From: Actinomycetes bacterium | GTDB taxonomy: Bacteria; Actinomycetota; Acidimicrobiia; Acidimicrobiales; CADCSY01 | Reading direction: 5' to 3' | NCBI GenBank assembly: GCA_025464025.1 | Contig: JAODBP010000285.1 | Coordinates: forward strand, 1 to 23,232 | Length of the DNA: 23,232 nucleotides | In this document: piece by piece, positions 6,769 to 13,382 of the stretch | Numbering within the stretch: position 1 is the first letter of the stretch | How the letters are laid out: each line of letters begins with the position of its first letter | Program-made: the position numbers and the translations under genes | The notes under the pieces: model-generated | Seen by the model: only the letters and a program-made list of their open reading frames with translations | What the model was told of the DNA's origin: nothing | Databases searched by the model: none

Positions 6769-7064
6769 GCCTGCTCCAGGTGGGCGACGATCGAGGACGA
6801 GCCCTCCTCGATCCAGCCCTTGGTGCGGGCGTAGTCGAGCATGGCGTCGAACTGCTGGCTCCAGTCGGGGCCGACGCCGACGGCCTGCTGGCGGACCCAG
6901 CCGATGCCGATGTGGGCGTGCTCACCGTCGTCGGCCAGGGTGCCGGCCCCGGCGTCCTCGAGGGCGGCGGCGACGTCGACGTCGCCCCGCACCTCGACGT
7001 GGAAGCCCTTGGTGTCCTCGACGTCGACCAGGTCGACGTCGCCGCCTTCGATCACCACCTTCAC
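6765..7064 (-). CDS. Hypothetical 99-aa protein within the catabolic operon
   Basis: A 99-aa acidic protein starting VKVVIEGGDVDLVD, with no membrane segment, Cys cluster or motif I recognise. It has a beta-rich start, a G-I-G-W-V-R segment in the middle and an amphipathic C-terminal part with DYARTKGWIEEGSS. The GTG start at 7064 overlaps the SDR stop as GTGA, and its own TGA overlaps the CoA ligase ATG as ATGA, which strongly supports that it is a real, translated gene. Codon use matches the neighbours. Position suggests a small subunit or accessory protein of the pathway. Function unknown. Confidence 0.78.
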   Translation of the reverse strand: MKVVIEGGDVDLVDVEDTKGFHVEVRGDVDVAAALEDAGAGTLADDGEHAHIGIGWVRQQAVGVGPDWSQQFDAMLDYARTKGWIEEGSSSIVAHLEQA

Positions 7065-7789
7065 CAGAGGGTCCCGCGGTCGACGATCAGGGACGCACCG
7101 GTCACGGACTTGGCCGCGTCGGAGGCGAGGTAGGCGATGGCGTCGGCGATGTCGCTCGGCGGCATGAAGCCGGGCATCACGCCCATCATCCGGTTGAAGA
7201 AGTCGAAGTTGGCGTCGGCCGGCAGCGACGAGGTGGCCGCGTGCGACAGCGGGGTGTCGACCCCGCCGGGGCACACGCAGTTGACCCGCACGCCGACGCC
7301 GGCCAGCTCGACGGCGATCGACTTCATCCAGAGCAGGAGCGCCGCCTTGGACGCGCAGTACGCCGAGTTGTAGGGCTGGCCCTGGATCCCCGAGATCGAG
7401 GCGACGGTGACGACGTTGCCCTTCGACTCCTTGAGGTGCGGGATGGCCGCCTGGGTGACCTGCACCGACCCGATGAAGTTCACGTCGAGGTGGCGGCGCA
7501 CGAGGTCGATCGAGAGGTCCTCGACCTTGGAGAAGATGTTGATGCCGGCCACGTTGACGCACACGTCGAGGCCGCCGAGCTGGGCGATGGCCCCGTCCAT
7601 GGCGGCGGTGACCGAGGCGCCGTCGCTCACGTCGCAGCGGACGATGCCGTCGTCACCGCCGTTCGAAGGCACCGTGATGTCGGTGGCCACGACCTCGGCG
7701 CCCTCCTTGCGGAGGAGCTCGACGGTCGCCGCCCCGATGCCCGAGGCACCGCCGGTCAGGAACACGCGCTTGCCCGCGAAACGAGTCAT
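7061..7789 (-). CDS. Short-chain dehydrogenase/reductase
   Basis: A 242-aa classical SDR: TGGASGIG (12-19) nucleotide loop, D37 at the end of the second strand (VVATD) favouring NAD(H), NVAG (79-82) in place of the commoner NNAG, N104, S131/S133 and the catalytic Y144-x3-K148 (YCASK). It would oxidise or reduce a hydroxyl/keto group on a pathway intermediate, plausibly a 3-hydroxyacyl-CoA or a ring alcohol. The ATG at 7789 overlaps the SnoaL-like gene's TGA as ATGA, and its TGA overlaps the next gene's GTG. Substrate is inferred only from context. Confidence 0.92.
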   Translation of the reverse strand: MTRFAGKRVFLTGGASGIGAATVELLRKEGAEVVATDITVPSNGGDDGIVRCDVSDGASVTAAMDGAIAQLGGLDVCVNVAGINIFSKVEDLSIDLVRRHLDVNFIGSVQVTQAAIPHLKESKGNVVTVASISGIQGQPYNSAYCASKAALLLWMKSIAVELAGVGVRVNCVCPGGVDTPLSHAATSSLPADANFDFFNRMMGVMPGFMPPSDIADAIAYLASDAAKSVTGASLIVDRGTLW

Positions 7790-8241
7790 GAATCTCCCAG
7801 TGCGTAGGTCAGGTGCTGCGACAGGTCGCCCATCGTGTCGACGGCGAAGCGGCGGGTCGTGAAGTACCAGGTGCCGTCGTCGTCGCGGGCGAAGTCGTCG
7901 TGGTAGCGGCCGGTGATGATCGGCTGGAGGGCCAGGTCCGGCGTGGCCTGGAACACGACGTAGGCCGACTTCGACCACGCCGTGCCGGCGTCCTCGTCGA
8001 CCTCGATCTGCACGTTGGTGGTGACGTGCTTGGTGCCCGGGCGCCCCGAGTACATCTGGGTGCCGTTGGTGTAGCTGTCGCGCACGCCCTCGAAGCCCTC
8101 GGCCACGGGCTGGCCCTCGAACGTCGTCAGCTTCGCTCGACGGAAGATCTCGCCCAGGCCCTCGAAGTCGCCCAGGTCCATCCGCTCGGTGTAGCGCCCG
8201 AGCAGGTTGCGGATCTGCTCGTACGACGGGATGGCGCTCAC
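7786..8241 (-). CDS. SnoaL-like / NTF2-fold protein
   Basis: A 151-aa protein with the cone-shaped NTF2-like signature: N-terminal helices (IRNLLGRYTERMDLGDFEGLGEIF), then a curved sheet including GRYHDDFARDDDGTWYFTTRRF near the C-terminus. This fold is used by ketosteroid isomerases, SnoaL cyclases and many small hydratases. The key acidic residues cannot be assigned without alignment, so an enzymatic role is possible but unproven. The GTG at 8241 overlaps the upstream hydratase stop as GTGA, and its TGA overlaps the SDR ATG. A second SnoaL-like gene sits in the divergent arm at 9946-10386, which is a parallel worth noting. Confidence 0.85.
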   Translation of the reverse strand: MSAIPSYEQIRNLLGRYTERMDLGDFEGLGEIFRRAKLTTFEGQPVAEGFEGVRDSYTNGTQMYSGRPGTKHVTTNVQIEVDEDAGTAWSKSAYVVFQATPDLALQPIITGRYHDDFARDDDGTWYFTTRRFAVDTMGDLSQHLTYALGDS

Positions 8242-8714
8242 TGGCGGTTGATGAAGTTGGAGCGGGCGGTGGCCACCAGCTCGCCGGACTCGGCCTCGGT
8301 GTAGCGGGTCTCGCACACGGTGAACGTCATCGACCCCTTCTCGTACGTCTCCATGACCTCGGTCTCCACGTCGAGCACGTCGCCCACCTTCAGCGGCCGT
8401 TCGTAGGTGAACGCCTGCTCGCCGTGGAGGAGCAGCCCGCCCTGGCGGGCGTACTCGGCCACCACCTCACCCATCGGGTTCTTCCCCGGATCGTCGGGCT
8501 GGAGCTCGGCGAAGGCGCCCCAGTTCAGGGCGCCGATGAGGAACGTGGGCGGCACCGGGAGGCCGTCGAAGCCGGCGGCCTCGGCCGCCCGGGTGTCGGT
8601 GTAGGCCGGGTTGGTGTCCTTGACGGCCCGGGCGAAGTTCGCCGTGGCGCTCCGCTCGATGACGATGCGGGCCCGCCCGCCCTTGCGACCTACGAAGCTC
8701 GGATCCAGCGCCAT
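8238..8714 (-). CDS. HadA-like MaoC hydratase subunit (N-terminal hotdog type)
   Basis: A 158-aa single hotdog domain of the FAS1-like/HadA type. It has IERSATANFARAVKDTNP, then GLPVPPTFLIGAL and GEQAFTYERPLKVGDVLDVETEV, the usual landmarks of the substrate-binding, non-catalytic half of split (R)-hydratases. It lacks the G-D-x-N-P-x-H catalytic motif, which is in the HadB-like protein encoded divergently at 8779. The two would form a heterodimer hydrating a 2-enoyl-CoA. The ATG at 8714 is preferred over a possible start at 8840 because that extension would run through the operator and into the divergent gene. It is the first gene of the minus-strand operon, with TATGGT (8728 to 8723) as likely -10. 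Confidence 0.88.
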   Translation of the reverse strand: MALDPSFVGRKGGRARIVIERSATANFARAVKDTNPAYTDTRAAEAAGFDGLPVPPTFLIGALNWGAFAELQPDDPGKNPMGEVVAEYARQGGLLLHGEQAFTYERPLKVGDVLDVETEVMETYEKGSMTFTVCETRYTEAESGELVATARSNFINRQ

Positions 8715-8722
8715 GGTCGGGG

Positions 8723-8752
8723 ACCATAGCTGGCTAGATTGACGCCCCGTCA
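8723..8752. promoter_or_regulatory. Divergent promoter region with palindromic operator TGACG-N3-CGTCA
   Basis: TGACGCCCCGTCA at 8740-8752 has perfect 5-bp arms and the same spacing and flanking CGTCAGG as the palindrome at 3945-3961. On the minus strand, TGACGG inside the operator lies 18 bp before TATGGT (8728 to 8723), a plausible -35/-10 pair with the ATG at 8714 eight bases beyond, so nearly leaderless. On the plus strand TAGATT at 8735-8740 is a weaker -10 candidate. A bound repressor would control both arms of the cluster at once. Confidence 0.6.
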
Positions 8753-8763
8753 GGTCCGTCGAC

Positions 8764-8770
8764 GAGGGGG
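8764..8770 (+). promoter_or_regulatory. Ribosome binding site deciding the GTG start at 8779
   Basis: GAGGGGG ends 8 bases before GTG 8779. The in-frame ATG at 8791 would place this site 20 bases away, so GTG 8779 is the better start for the HadB-like gene. Confidence 0.6.
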
Positions 8771-8778
8771 TCAGGCCA

Positions 8779-9171
8779 GTGGCAGCGACGATGACGGCAG
8801 GCGCAGAGGCGCCGGTCAAGGAGGTCAAGCTCACCCGCACCGACCTCGTCCAGTACGCCGGGGCCTCGGGTGACTACAACCCCATGCACCACGACGAGAT
8901 CAAGGCCCAGGCGGCCAAGCTCCCGTCGGTCTTCGGGCACGGCATGTTCTCGATGGGTGTGCTCGGCACCGCCCTCACCGACTTCGTGGGCGTCGGCAAC
9001 CTGCGCTCCTACTCCGTCCGCTTCGTGAAGCAGACGTGGCCGGGCGAGACCCTGCGGACGAAGATCGTCGTGCGCGACGTGGCCGACGGCGTCGCCACCC
9101 TCGACTGCACGCTCGAGAACGCCGACGGCGAGGCCAAGGTCGCGGGCGAGGCCACCGCGGTGGTGATCTGA
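8779..9171 (+). CDS. HadB-like MaoC hydratase subunit (catalytic hotdog)
   Basis: A 130-aa hotdog protein carrying the hydratase-2 motif: YAGASGDYNPMHHDE with D32 and H37 as the catalytic pair, then the FGHGMFSMG helix. It is expected to add water to a trans-2-enoyl-CoA, working with the HadA-like partner on the opposite strand. Length equals the stand-alone catalytic half (about 140 aa). The TGA (9169-9171) shares one base with the ATG of the next gene, so the plus-strand arm is an operon. The N-terminal stretch AATMTAGAEAP is probably disordered. Confidence 0.92.
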   Translation: MAATMTAGAEAPVKEVKLTRTDLVQYAGASGDYNPMHHDEIKAQAAKLPSVFGHGMFSMGVLGTALTDFVGVGNLRSYSVRFVKQTWPGETLRTKIVVRDVADGVATLDCTLENADGEAKVAGEATAVVI

Positions 9172-9953
9172 TGGCCGGCCGCCTGGAGGGCAAGGTCGCC
9201 ATCATCACCGGCGGCTCGCGCGGCCAGGGCGAGGCCGAGGCCCGCCTGTTCGTGCGCGAGGGCGCCAAGGTCGTCATCGCCGACGTCCTCGACGACCAGG
9301 GCGAGGCGCTGGCCAAGGAGCTGGGCGACGGCGTCGTCTACCAGCACACCGACGTGTCGTCGGAGAGCGACTGGGAGCGGGTCATCGGCGTGGCCGGTGA
9401 GCTCGGCGCCCTGAACGTCCTCGTGAACAACGCCGCCATCCTGAAGTTCAACTCGATCGAGGACACCACGCTCGACGAGTACATGAGCGTGCTCATGGTC
9501 AACCAGGTCGGCACGTTCCTCGGCATCCGGGCCGCCATCGCGCCGATGAAGGCCGCCGGCGGCGGGTCGATCGTGAACATCAGCTCCATCGACGGCATCG
9601 GCTCGAAGAACAGCCTCGTGTCGTACTCGTCGTCGAAGGGCGCCGTCCGCTCGATGACCAAGACCGCGGCGCTCGAGCTCGGGCAGTTCAAGATCCGGGT
9701 CAACTCGGTGCACCCGGGCGGCGTGTTCACCCCGATGGTGGGCGACGTGCCGAAGGACATCTTCGACATGGGCCACCAGCAGCTGGCCCTGGCCCGGGCC
9801 GCCGACCCGGCCGAGATCGGCACCATGGTGCTGTTCCTCGCGTCGGACGAGGCGTCGTACTGCACGGGCGGCGAGTTCGTGGTCGACGGCGGCTGGCTGG
9901 CCGGCGACATCAACCCGTTCCTGCCCGGCGCCCCGCCCATGCCCGGTGCCTGA
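9171..9953 (+). CDS. Short-chain dehydrogenase, 3-alpha/20-beta-hydroxysteroid dehydrogenase-like
   Basis: A 260-aa classical SDR: TGGSRGQG (13-20), D38 for NAD(H), NNAA (86-89), N111, S138/S139 and catalytic Y152-x3-K156 (YSSSK). From memory it closely resembles Rv2002/FabG3-type 3-alpha,20-beta-HSDs (GTFLGIRAAIAPMKAAG, SIVNISSIDG, HPGGVFTPM, FLASDEASYCTGGEFVVDGG). The likely role is NAD-linked oxidation of a ring or side-chain hydroxyl; the steroid substrate is suggested, not shown. It starts with ATG overlapping the preceding stop by one base and ends 8 bp inside the next gene. Confidence 0.92.
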   Translation: MAGRLEGKVAIITGGSRGQGEAEARLFVREGAKVVIADVLDDQGEALAKELGDGVVYQHTDVSSESDWERVIGVAGELGALNVLVNNAAILKFNSIEDTTLDEYMSVLMVNQVGTFLGIRAAIAPMKAAGGGSIVNISSIDGIGSKNSLVSYSSSKGAVRSMTKTAALELGQFKIRVNSVHPGGVFTPMVGDVPKDIFDMGHQQLALARAADPAEIGTMVLFLASDEASYCTGGEFVVDGGWLAGDINPFLPGAPPMPGA

Positions 9954-10386
9954 TCTGATCGGCATCCCGCCCGGCGCCGTCGGTGAGCTCTGGGCCAAGC
10001 AGGCGATCACCGAGGCCCTGCACCGGTACTGCCACGGGCTCGACCGGTTCGACCGGGTCCAGGCCGACATCTGGCACCCGGGCGGCACCGCGTCCTACGG
10101 CGGCATCTTCGAGGGCACCGGTGCCGGCTTCCTCGATTGGGTGTGGCCGGTGCACGAGACCTTCGAGCGCACGTCGCACCAGGTCACCAACATCCTGATC
10201 ACCGTCGACGGCGACCGGGCCACGAGCGAGACCTACGTGACCGTGTGCCTCCGCGGCGCCGACGTCGACATCACCGACCGGGGCCGGTACTCCGACACCT
10301 GGTCGTTCCGGGACGGGCGGTGGGCCATCGATGCCCGCACGTTCACCGGCGACATCCAGCAGATCACCCCCCGAGGAGCCCAGTAG
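9946..10386 (+). CDS. SnoaL-like / NTF2-fold protein (nuclear transport factor 2 type)
   Basis: A 146-aa NTF2-like protein: helix with AITEALHRYCHGLDRFD, a middle segment ETFERTSHQVTNILITVDGD and a C-terminal strand RYSDTWSFRDGRWAIDARTF. The YCHGLDRxD pattern with H and D near the pocket is common in SnoaL-type proteins with dehydratase, isomerase or epoxide hydrolase-like roles; none is assigned. It starts with GTG at 9946, overlapping the SDR by 8 bp, and stops two bases before the next ATG. Tight packing places it in the same pathway as the CoA ligase that follows. Confidence 0.85.
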   Translation: MPDLIGIPPGAVGELWAKQAITEALHRYCHGLDRFDRVQADIWHPGGTASYGGIFEGTGAGFLDWVWPVHETFERTSHQVTNILITVDGDRATSETYVTVCLRGADVDITDRGRYSDTWSFRDGRWAIDARTFTGDIQQITPRGAQ

Positions 10387-10388
10387 CG

Positions 10389-11945
10389 ATGAGCATCATC
10401 TCCGACGCCCGCACCATCTGGGAGCTGGTCGAGCGCCGTGCGGCCGAGTCGGGCGACCAGCGGTTCGTCTTCGACGACAAGGGTCGGTCGCTGACCTACT
10501 CGGAGTTCAAGGACCTGGCCGAGCGGGTGGCGGCGGGCCTCTACGCCAAGGGCGTCAAGGACGGCACGGCGGTCTCGTGGCAGCTCCCGACGTCGATCGA
10601 CACGGTGGTGCTGTCGATGGCGCTGTCGCGGCTGGGCGCGGTGCAGAACCCGATCATCCACCTGTACCGGGGCCGGGAGCTGAGCTTCGCCATCCGCCAG
10701 ACCGGGGCCAAGCTGCTCGCCATCCCCGGCGAGTTCCGGGGCTTCGACTTCGCGCAGCTGGCCCAGGACGCCATCGCCGGCATGGACTCGCCGCCCGAGG
10801 TCCTCGTCACGTCGGATGGGCTGCCCGAGGGCGACCCGTCCACCCTCCCCCCTCCCCCGTCGGGCGAGGGCGAGGCTCCCGTGCGCTGGATCTACTACAC
10901 GTCGGGCTCGACGGCCGACCCCAAGGGCGTGCAGCACACCGACCAGACGCTGCTGGCCGGCGGTTACGGCCTGGCCATGGCGATCAACCCGACGCCGGAC
11001 GACGTGGGCTCGATCGCCTTCCCGTACGCCCACATCGGCGGGCCCGACTACATCATCATGGTGCTCACCCACGGCTTCTCCGCCGTGCTCGTCGAGCAGT
11101 TCTCGGTGGCCGAGTCGGTGCCGTTCTACCGGGACAACGGCATCACCATCGCCGGTGGCGGCGCCGCGTTCTACACGATGCTGCTGAACGAGCAGCGGAA
11201 GACGCCGGACGCCCCGATCATCCCGACGCTGCGGATGCTGTCGGGCGGCGGCGGGCCCAAGCCGCCCGAGCTGCACTACGAGGTGCAGCGGGAGATGGGC
11301 GGCCGCGGGGTGTGCCACGGCTACGGCATGACCGAGGTGCCGATGATCGTGCAGAACGGCCCCGACGCCACCGACGAGCAGCTGGCCAACACCGACGGCC
11401 CGCCGATCGTCGGCATCCAGATCCGCCTGGTGAAGCCCGACGGCGGCGAGGCCGCCGTCGGCGAGGAGGGCGAGGTCCGGCTCAAGGGCCCGATGGTGTT
11501 CAAGGGCTACACCGACCCGGCGCTGAACGTCGACGCCTTCGACGAGGACGGCTGGTTCAAGACCGGCGACCTCGGCAAGCTGCGCGACGACGGGCACCTG
11601 TCGCTCACCGGGCGGCTGAAGGACATCATCATCCGCAAGGGGGAGAACGTCTCGGCCAAGGAGGTCGAGGACCTCCTCTACAAGCACCCCAAGGTCCAGG
11701 AGGTCGCCGTCGTCGGCCTCCCCGACCGCGACCGGGGCGAGCGGGTGTGCGCCGTGGTGCAGCTGGCCGACGGGGTCGAGCCGCTCACGCTCCCCGAGCT
11801 GGTCGAGTTCTGCAAGGCCGAGCAGCTCATGATGCAGAAGATCCCGGAGCAGCTCGAGCTGGTCGGCGAGTTCCCCCGCGGCGGCACCGGCAAGGTCACC
11901 AAGCGCGCCCTCCAGGACCTCTTCAAGGACAAGCCCTGGCCCTGA
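10389..11945 (+). CDS. Acyl-CoA synthetase / AMP-dependent ligase
   Basis: A 518-aa ANL-superfamily enzyme: P-loop TSGSTADPKG at 171-180, GYGMTEVPM, GWFKTGDLG, the hinge GRLKDIIIRKGENVS, and catalytic lysine in RGGTGKVTKRAL. It forms an acyl-adenylate and then the CoA ester. Sequence style (SWQLPTSIDTVVLSMALSRLGAVQNPIIHLYRGRELSF) is closer to cyclohexanecarboxylate-CoA ligase/FadD35-like enzymes than to the FadD3-like one at 5221, so two different acids, or two steps of one pathway, may be activated. GAGGAG at 10373-10378 is a good ribosome site 10 bases before the ATG. It is the last gene of the plus arm. Confidence 0.93.
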   Translation: MSIISDARTIWELVERRAAESGDQRFVFDDKGRSLTYSEFKDLAERVAAGLYAKGVKDGTAVSWQLPTSIDTVVLSMALSRLGAVQNPIIHLYRGRELSFAIRQTGAKLLAIPGEFRGFDFAQLAQDAIAGMDSPPEVLVTSDGLPEGDPSTLPPPPSGEGEAPVRWIYYTSGSTADPKGVQHTDQTLLAGGYGLAMAINPTPDDVGSIAFPYAHIGGPDYIIMVLTHGFSAVLVEQFSVAESVPFYRDNGITIAGGGAAFYTMLLNEQRKTPDAPIIPTLRMLSGGGGPKPPELHYEVQREMGGRGVCHGYGMTEVPMIVQNGPDATDEQLANTDGPPIVGIQIRLVKPDGGEAAVGEEGEVRLKGPMVFKGYTDPALNVDAFDEDGWFKTGDLGKLRDDGHLSLTGRLKDIIIRKGENVSAKEVEDLLYKHPKVQEVAVVGLPDRDRGERVCAVVQLADGVEPLTLPELVEFCKAEQLMMQKIPEQLELVGEFPRGGTGKVTKRALQDLFKDKPWP

Positions 11946-11954
11946 TCGGTCAGG
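11941..11954. terminator. Short palindrome covering both stop codons of convergent genes
   Basis: CCTGA-TCGG-TCAGG at 11941-11954 is a 5-bp stem with a tetraloop, and it contains the TGA of the CoA ligase (plus) and the TGA of the TauD gene (minus). Only four bases separate the two genes. The stem is short and has no T-tract, so the terminator call is weak. Confidence 0.35.
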
Positions 11955-12798
11955 CCACCGAGTTGGCGGCGGACATCCCCTCGGGGGCGTAGGCCGACCA
12001 GCGTGCGGTGTCGCCGGCGGCGGTGGGGTGGTCGCCGAGGATCGTGACCCGGGTGAGGGCGCGGGGGCCGTCGAAGTCGTTGACGACGTAGTGCTGGGTC
12101 GTCCGGTTGTCCCAGATGCCGATGGTCCCCTCCGTCCACGAGTAGCGGCAGTTGAACTGCGGCTGCTCGCTGAAGGCGTAGAGGTAGCCGAGCAGCGCGT
12201 CCGACTCACCCCGGCTGAGCTGGACGATGCGGTCGGTGAACTGGCGGTTCACGAACAGCGACGCCCGACCCGTCTCGGGGTGGACGCGCACCACCGGGTG
12301 CTCGGCGGTCGTCTCCGGATGGCCGAACACGGCGGCGTTGTTCACCGCGGTGAGCCCCAGCAGCAGCTCGCGGATCGGTGCCGAGAGCGATTCGTAGACG
12401 AGCGCCTGGTTCGACCACATGGTGTCGCCGCCCGAGGGCGGGCACTGCAGCATGTTGAGGATCGAGAACAGGGGCGGCGTCGGCGAGAACGTCACGTCGG
12501 TGTGCCAGACGTCGGCGACCATGCCCCGCTCGCTCTGCAGCAGCACGATCTCCGGGTGGTCCTCGTCGAGCTTCTGGATGAACGGGTGGATCTCGATCTC
12601 GCCGAACCGCCGCCCCAGCGTGATGTGCTGCCCGGGCGTGAGGTGCTGGTCGGGCAGGAACACGACCATGTGCTCGCGGAGCGCGGCTCGGAGCTGCTCG
12701 TAGCCGGCATCGTCGAGGTTCGCCAGGTCGAGGCCGTGGAGCTCGGCCCCGAGGGAGCCGGCGATGCGTCGTGCGGTCAGCGTCGTGGTCACACCCAC
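11950..12798 (-). CDS. TauD/TfdA-family Fe(II)/2-oxoglutarate dioxygenase
   Basis: A 282-aa dioxygenase with the facial triad H99-x-D101 (WHTDVTF) and H236 (NRTTQHYVVNDF), and R250 (ALTRVTILGD) as the probable 2-oxoglutarate-binding arginine. It would hydroxylate a substrate such as a sulfonate, alkyl sulfate or other acid, often breaking it down; it resembles Rv3406-type alkyl sulfatases and TauD, and substrate cannot be read from sequence. It starts with GTG at 12798; a second GTG two codons later is possible. The start is only two bases from a 19-bp palindrome shared with the divergent TetR gene, and no ribosome site is present, suggesting a very short leader and direct repression. Confidence 0.9.
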   Translation of the reverse strand: MGVTTTLTARRIAGSLGAELHGLDLANLDDAGYEQLRAALREHMVVFLPDQHLTPGQHITLGRRFGEIEIHPFIQKLDEDHPEIVLLQSERGMVADVWHTDVTFSPTPPLFSILNMLQCPPSGGDTMWSNQALVYESLSAPIRELLLGLTAVNNAAVFGHPETTAEHPVVRVHPETGRASLFVNRQFTDRIVQLSRGESDALLGYLYAFSEQPQFNCRYSWTEGTIGIWDNRTTQHYVVNDFDGPRALTRVTILGDHPTAAGDTARWSAYAPEGMSAANSVA

Positions 12799-12800
12799 GT

Positions 12801-12819
12801 TTTAATCGAATCGGTTAAA
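12801..12819. promoter_or_regulatory. 19-bp palindromic operator between TauD-type and TetR genes
   Basis: TTTAATCGAATCGGTTAAA is an inverted repeat with 9-bp arms, one mismatch and a central A at 12810. It is strikingly A/T-rich for this DNA. It lies 2 bp from the dioxygenase start (12798) and 11 bp from the regulator start (12831), so it almost certainly overlaps both promoters; TAAAGT at 12816-12821 may be the regulator's -10. The expected ligand is the TetR protein encoded at 12831. Confidence 0.75.
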
Positions 12820-12830
12820 GTCTGTCCAGC

Positions 12831-13382
12831 ATGAAGGACACCAAGGAACGGCTGCTGGCCGCCGGCGAGAAGCTCTTCGCCCGCGACGGGGTGCACCGGG
12901 TCACCGTCCGCGAGCTCAACGAGACGGCCGGCGTCCGCAACGCGTCCGCGCTCCACTACCACTTCGGCTCCCGCGAGGGCCTGCTCCGGGCCATCGTCGA
13001 GCGCCACCAGGACGTCGTCGACGACGACCGGGCTGGCCGGCTCGAGAAGCACGCCGACCCGAGCGTCCACGATCTGGTCGAGCTGGTCCTCGCCCCGCTG
13101 GCCGAGCAGCTCCGCTCACCATCGGGTCGCAACTACCTGCGCATCGTGCCGCAGATCCTCGACCTCGACGACCTCGCCCCACCGGCCCTGGCCCAGGTCC
13201 TCGACCTGCTCGGCGACCGGCTCGACCTGCCCGACGACGTCCAGGGTGTGCGCATCCGCAGCATGATCCTCGCCACCTCGACGCTGCTGGCCGACCGCGC
13301 CGGCCACAAGCACCCGGTGCTCCCCCACGACGCCTTCGTCGACAACCTCGTCGCCATGGCGACGGGGATGTTGCTGGCCTAG
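12831..13382 (+). CDS. TetR/AcrR-family transcriptional regulator
   Basis: A 183-aa TetR-type repressor with the DNA-binding domain in residues 4-50 (RLLAAGEKLFARDG, VTVRELNETAGVRNASALHYHFGSREGLL). The wing/turn HYHFGSREGL is a family hallmark. The C-terminal domain is helical and ligand-binding, substrate unknown. It is divergent from the TauD-type dioxygenase with a 19-bp palindrome between them, so it probably represses both genes. Its TAG (13380-13382) and the TAG of the convergent SDR gene share the sequence CTAG, a 4-bp tail-to-tail overlap with no room for a separate terminator. Confidence 0.92.
   Translation: MKDTKERLLAAGEKLFARDGVHRVTVRELNETAGVRNASALHYHFGSREGLLRAIVERHQDVVDDDRAGRLEKHADPSVHDLVELVLAPLAEQLRSPSGRNYLRIVPQILDLDDLAPPALAQVLDLLGDRLDLPDDVQGVRIRSMILATSTLLADRAGHKHPVLPHDAFVDNLVAMATGMLLA

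Noticed and set aside
4424..6925. 833-aa minus-strand frame that could be read as a large fusion protein
   Set aside because: Only the part from GTG 5224 resembles a protein; the rest is an out-of-frame translation of the CoA ligase, rich in Arg and His.
10233..12209. 658-aa minus-strand open frame opposite the second CoA ligase
   Set aside because: Arg/His/Asp/Val-rich with no domain; it is the antisense shadow of a well-conserved ligase.
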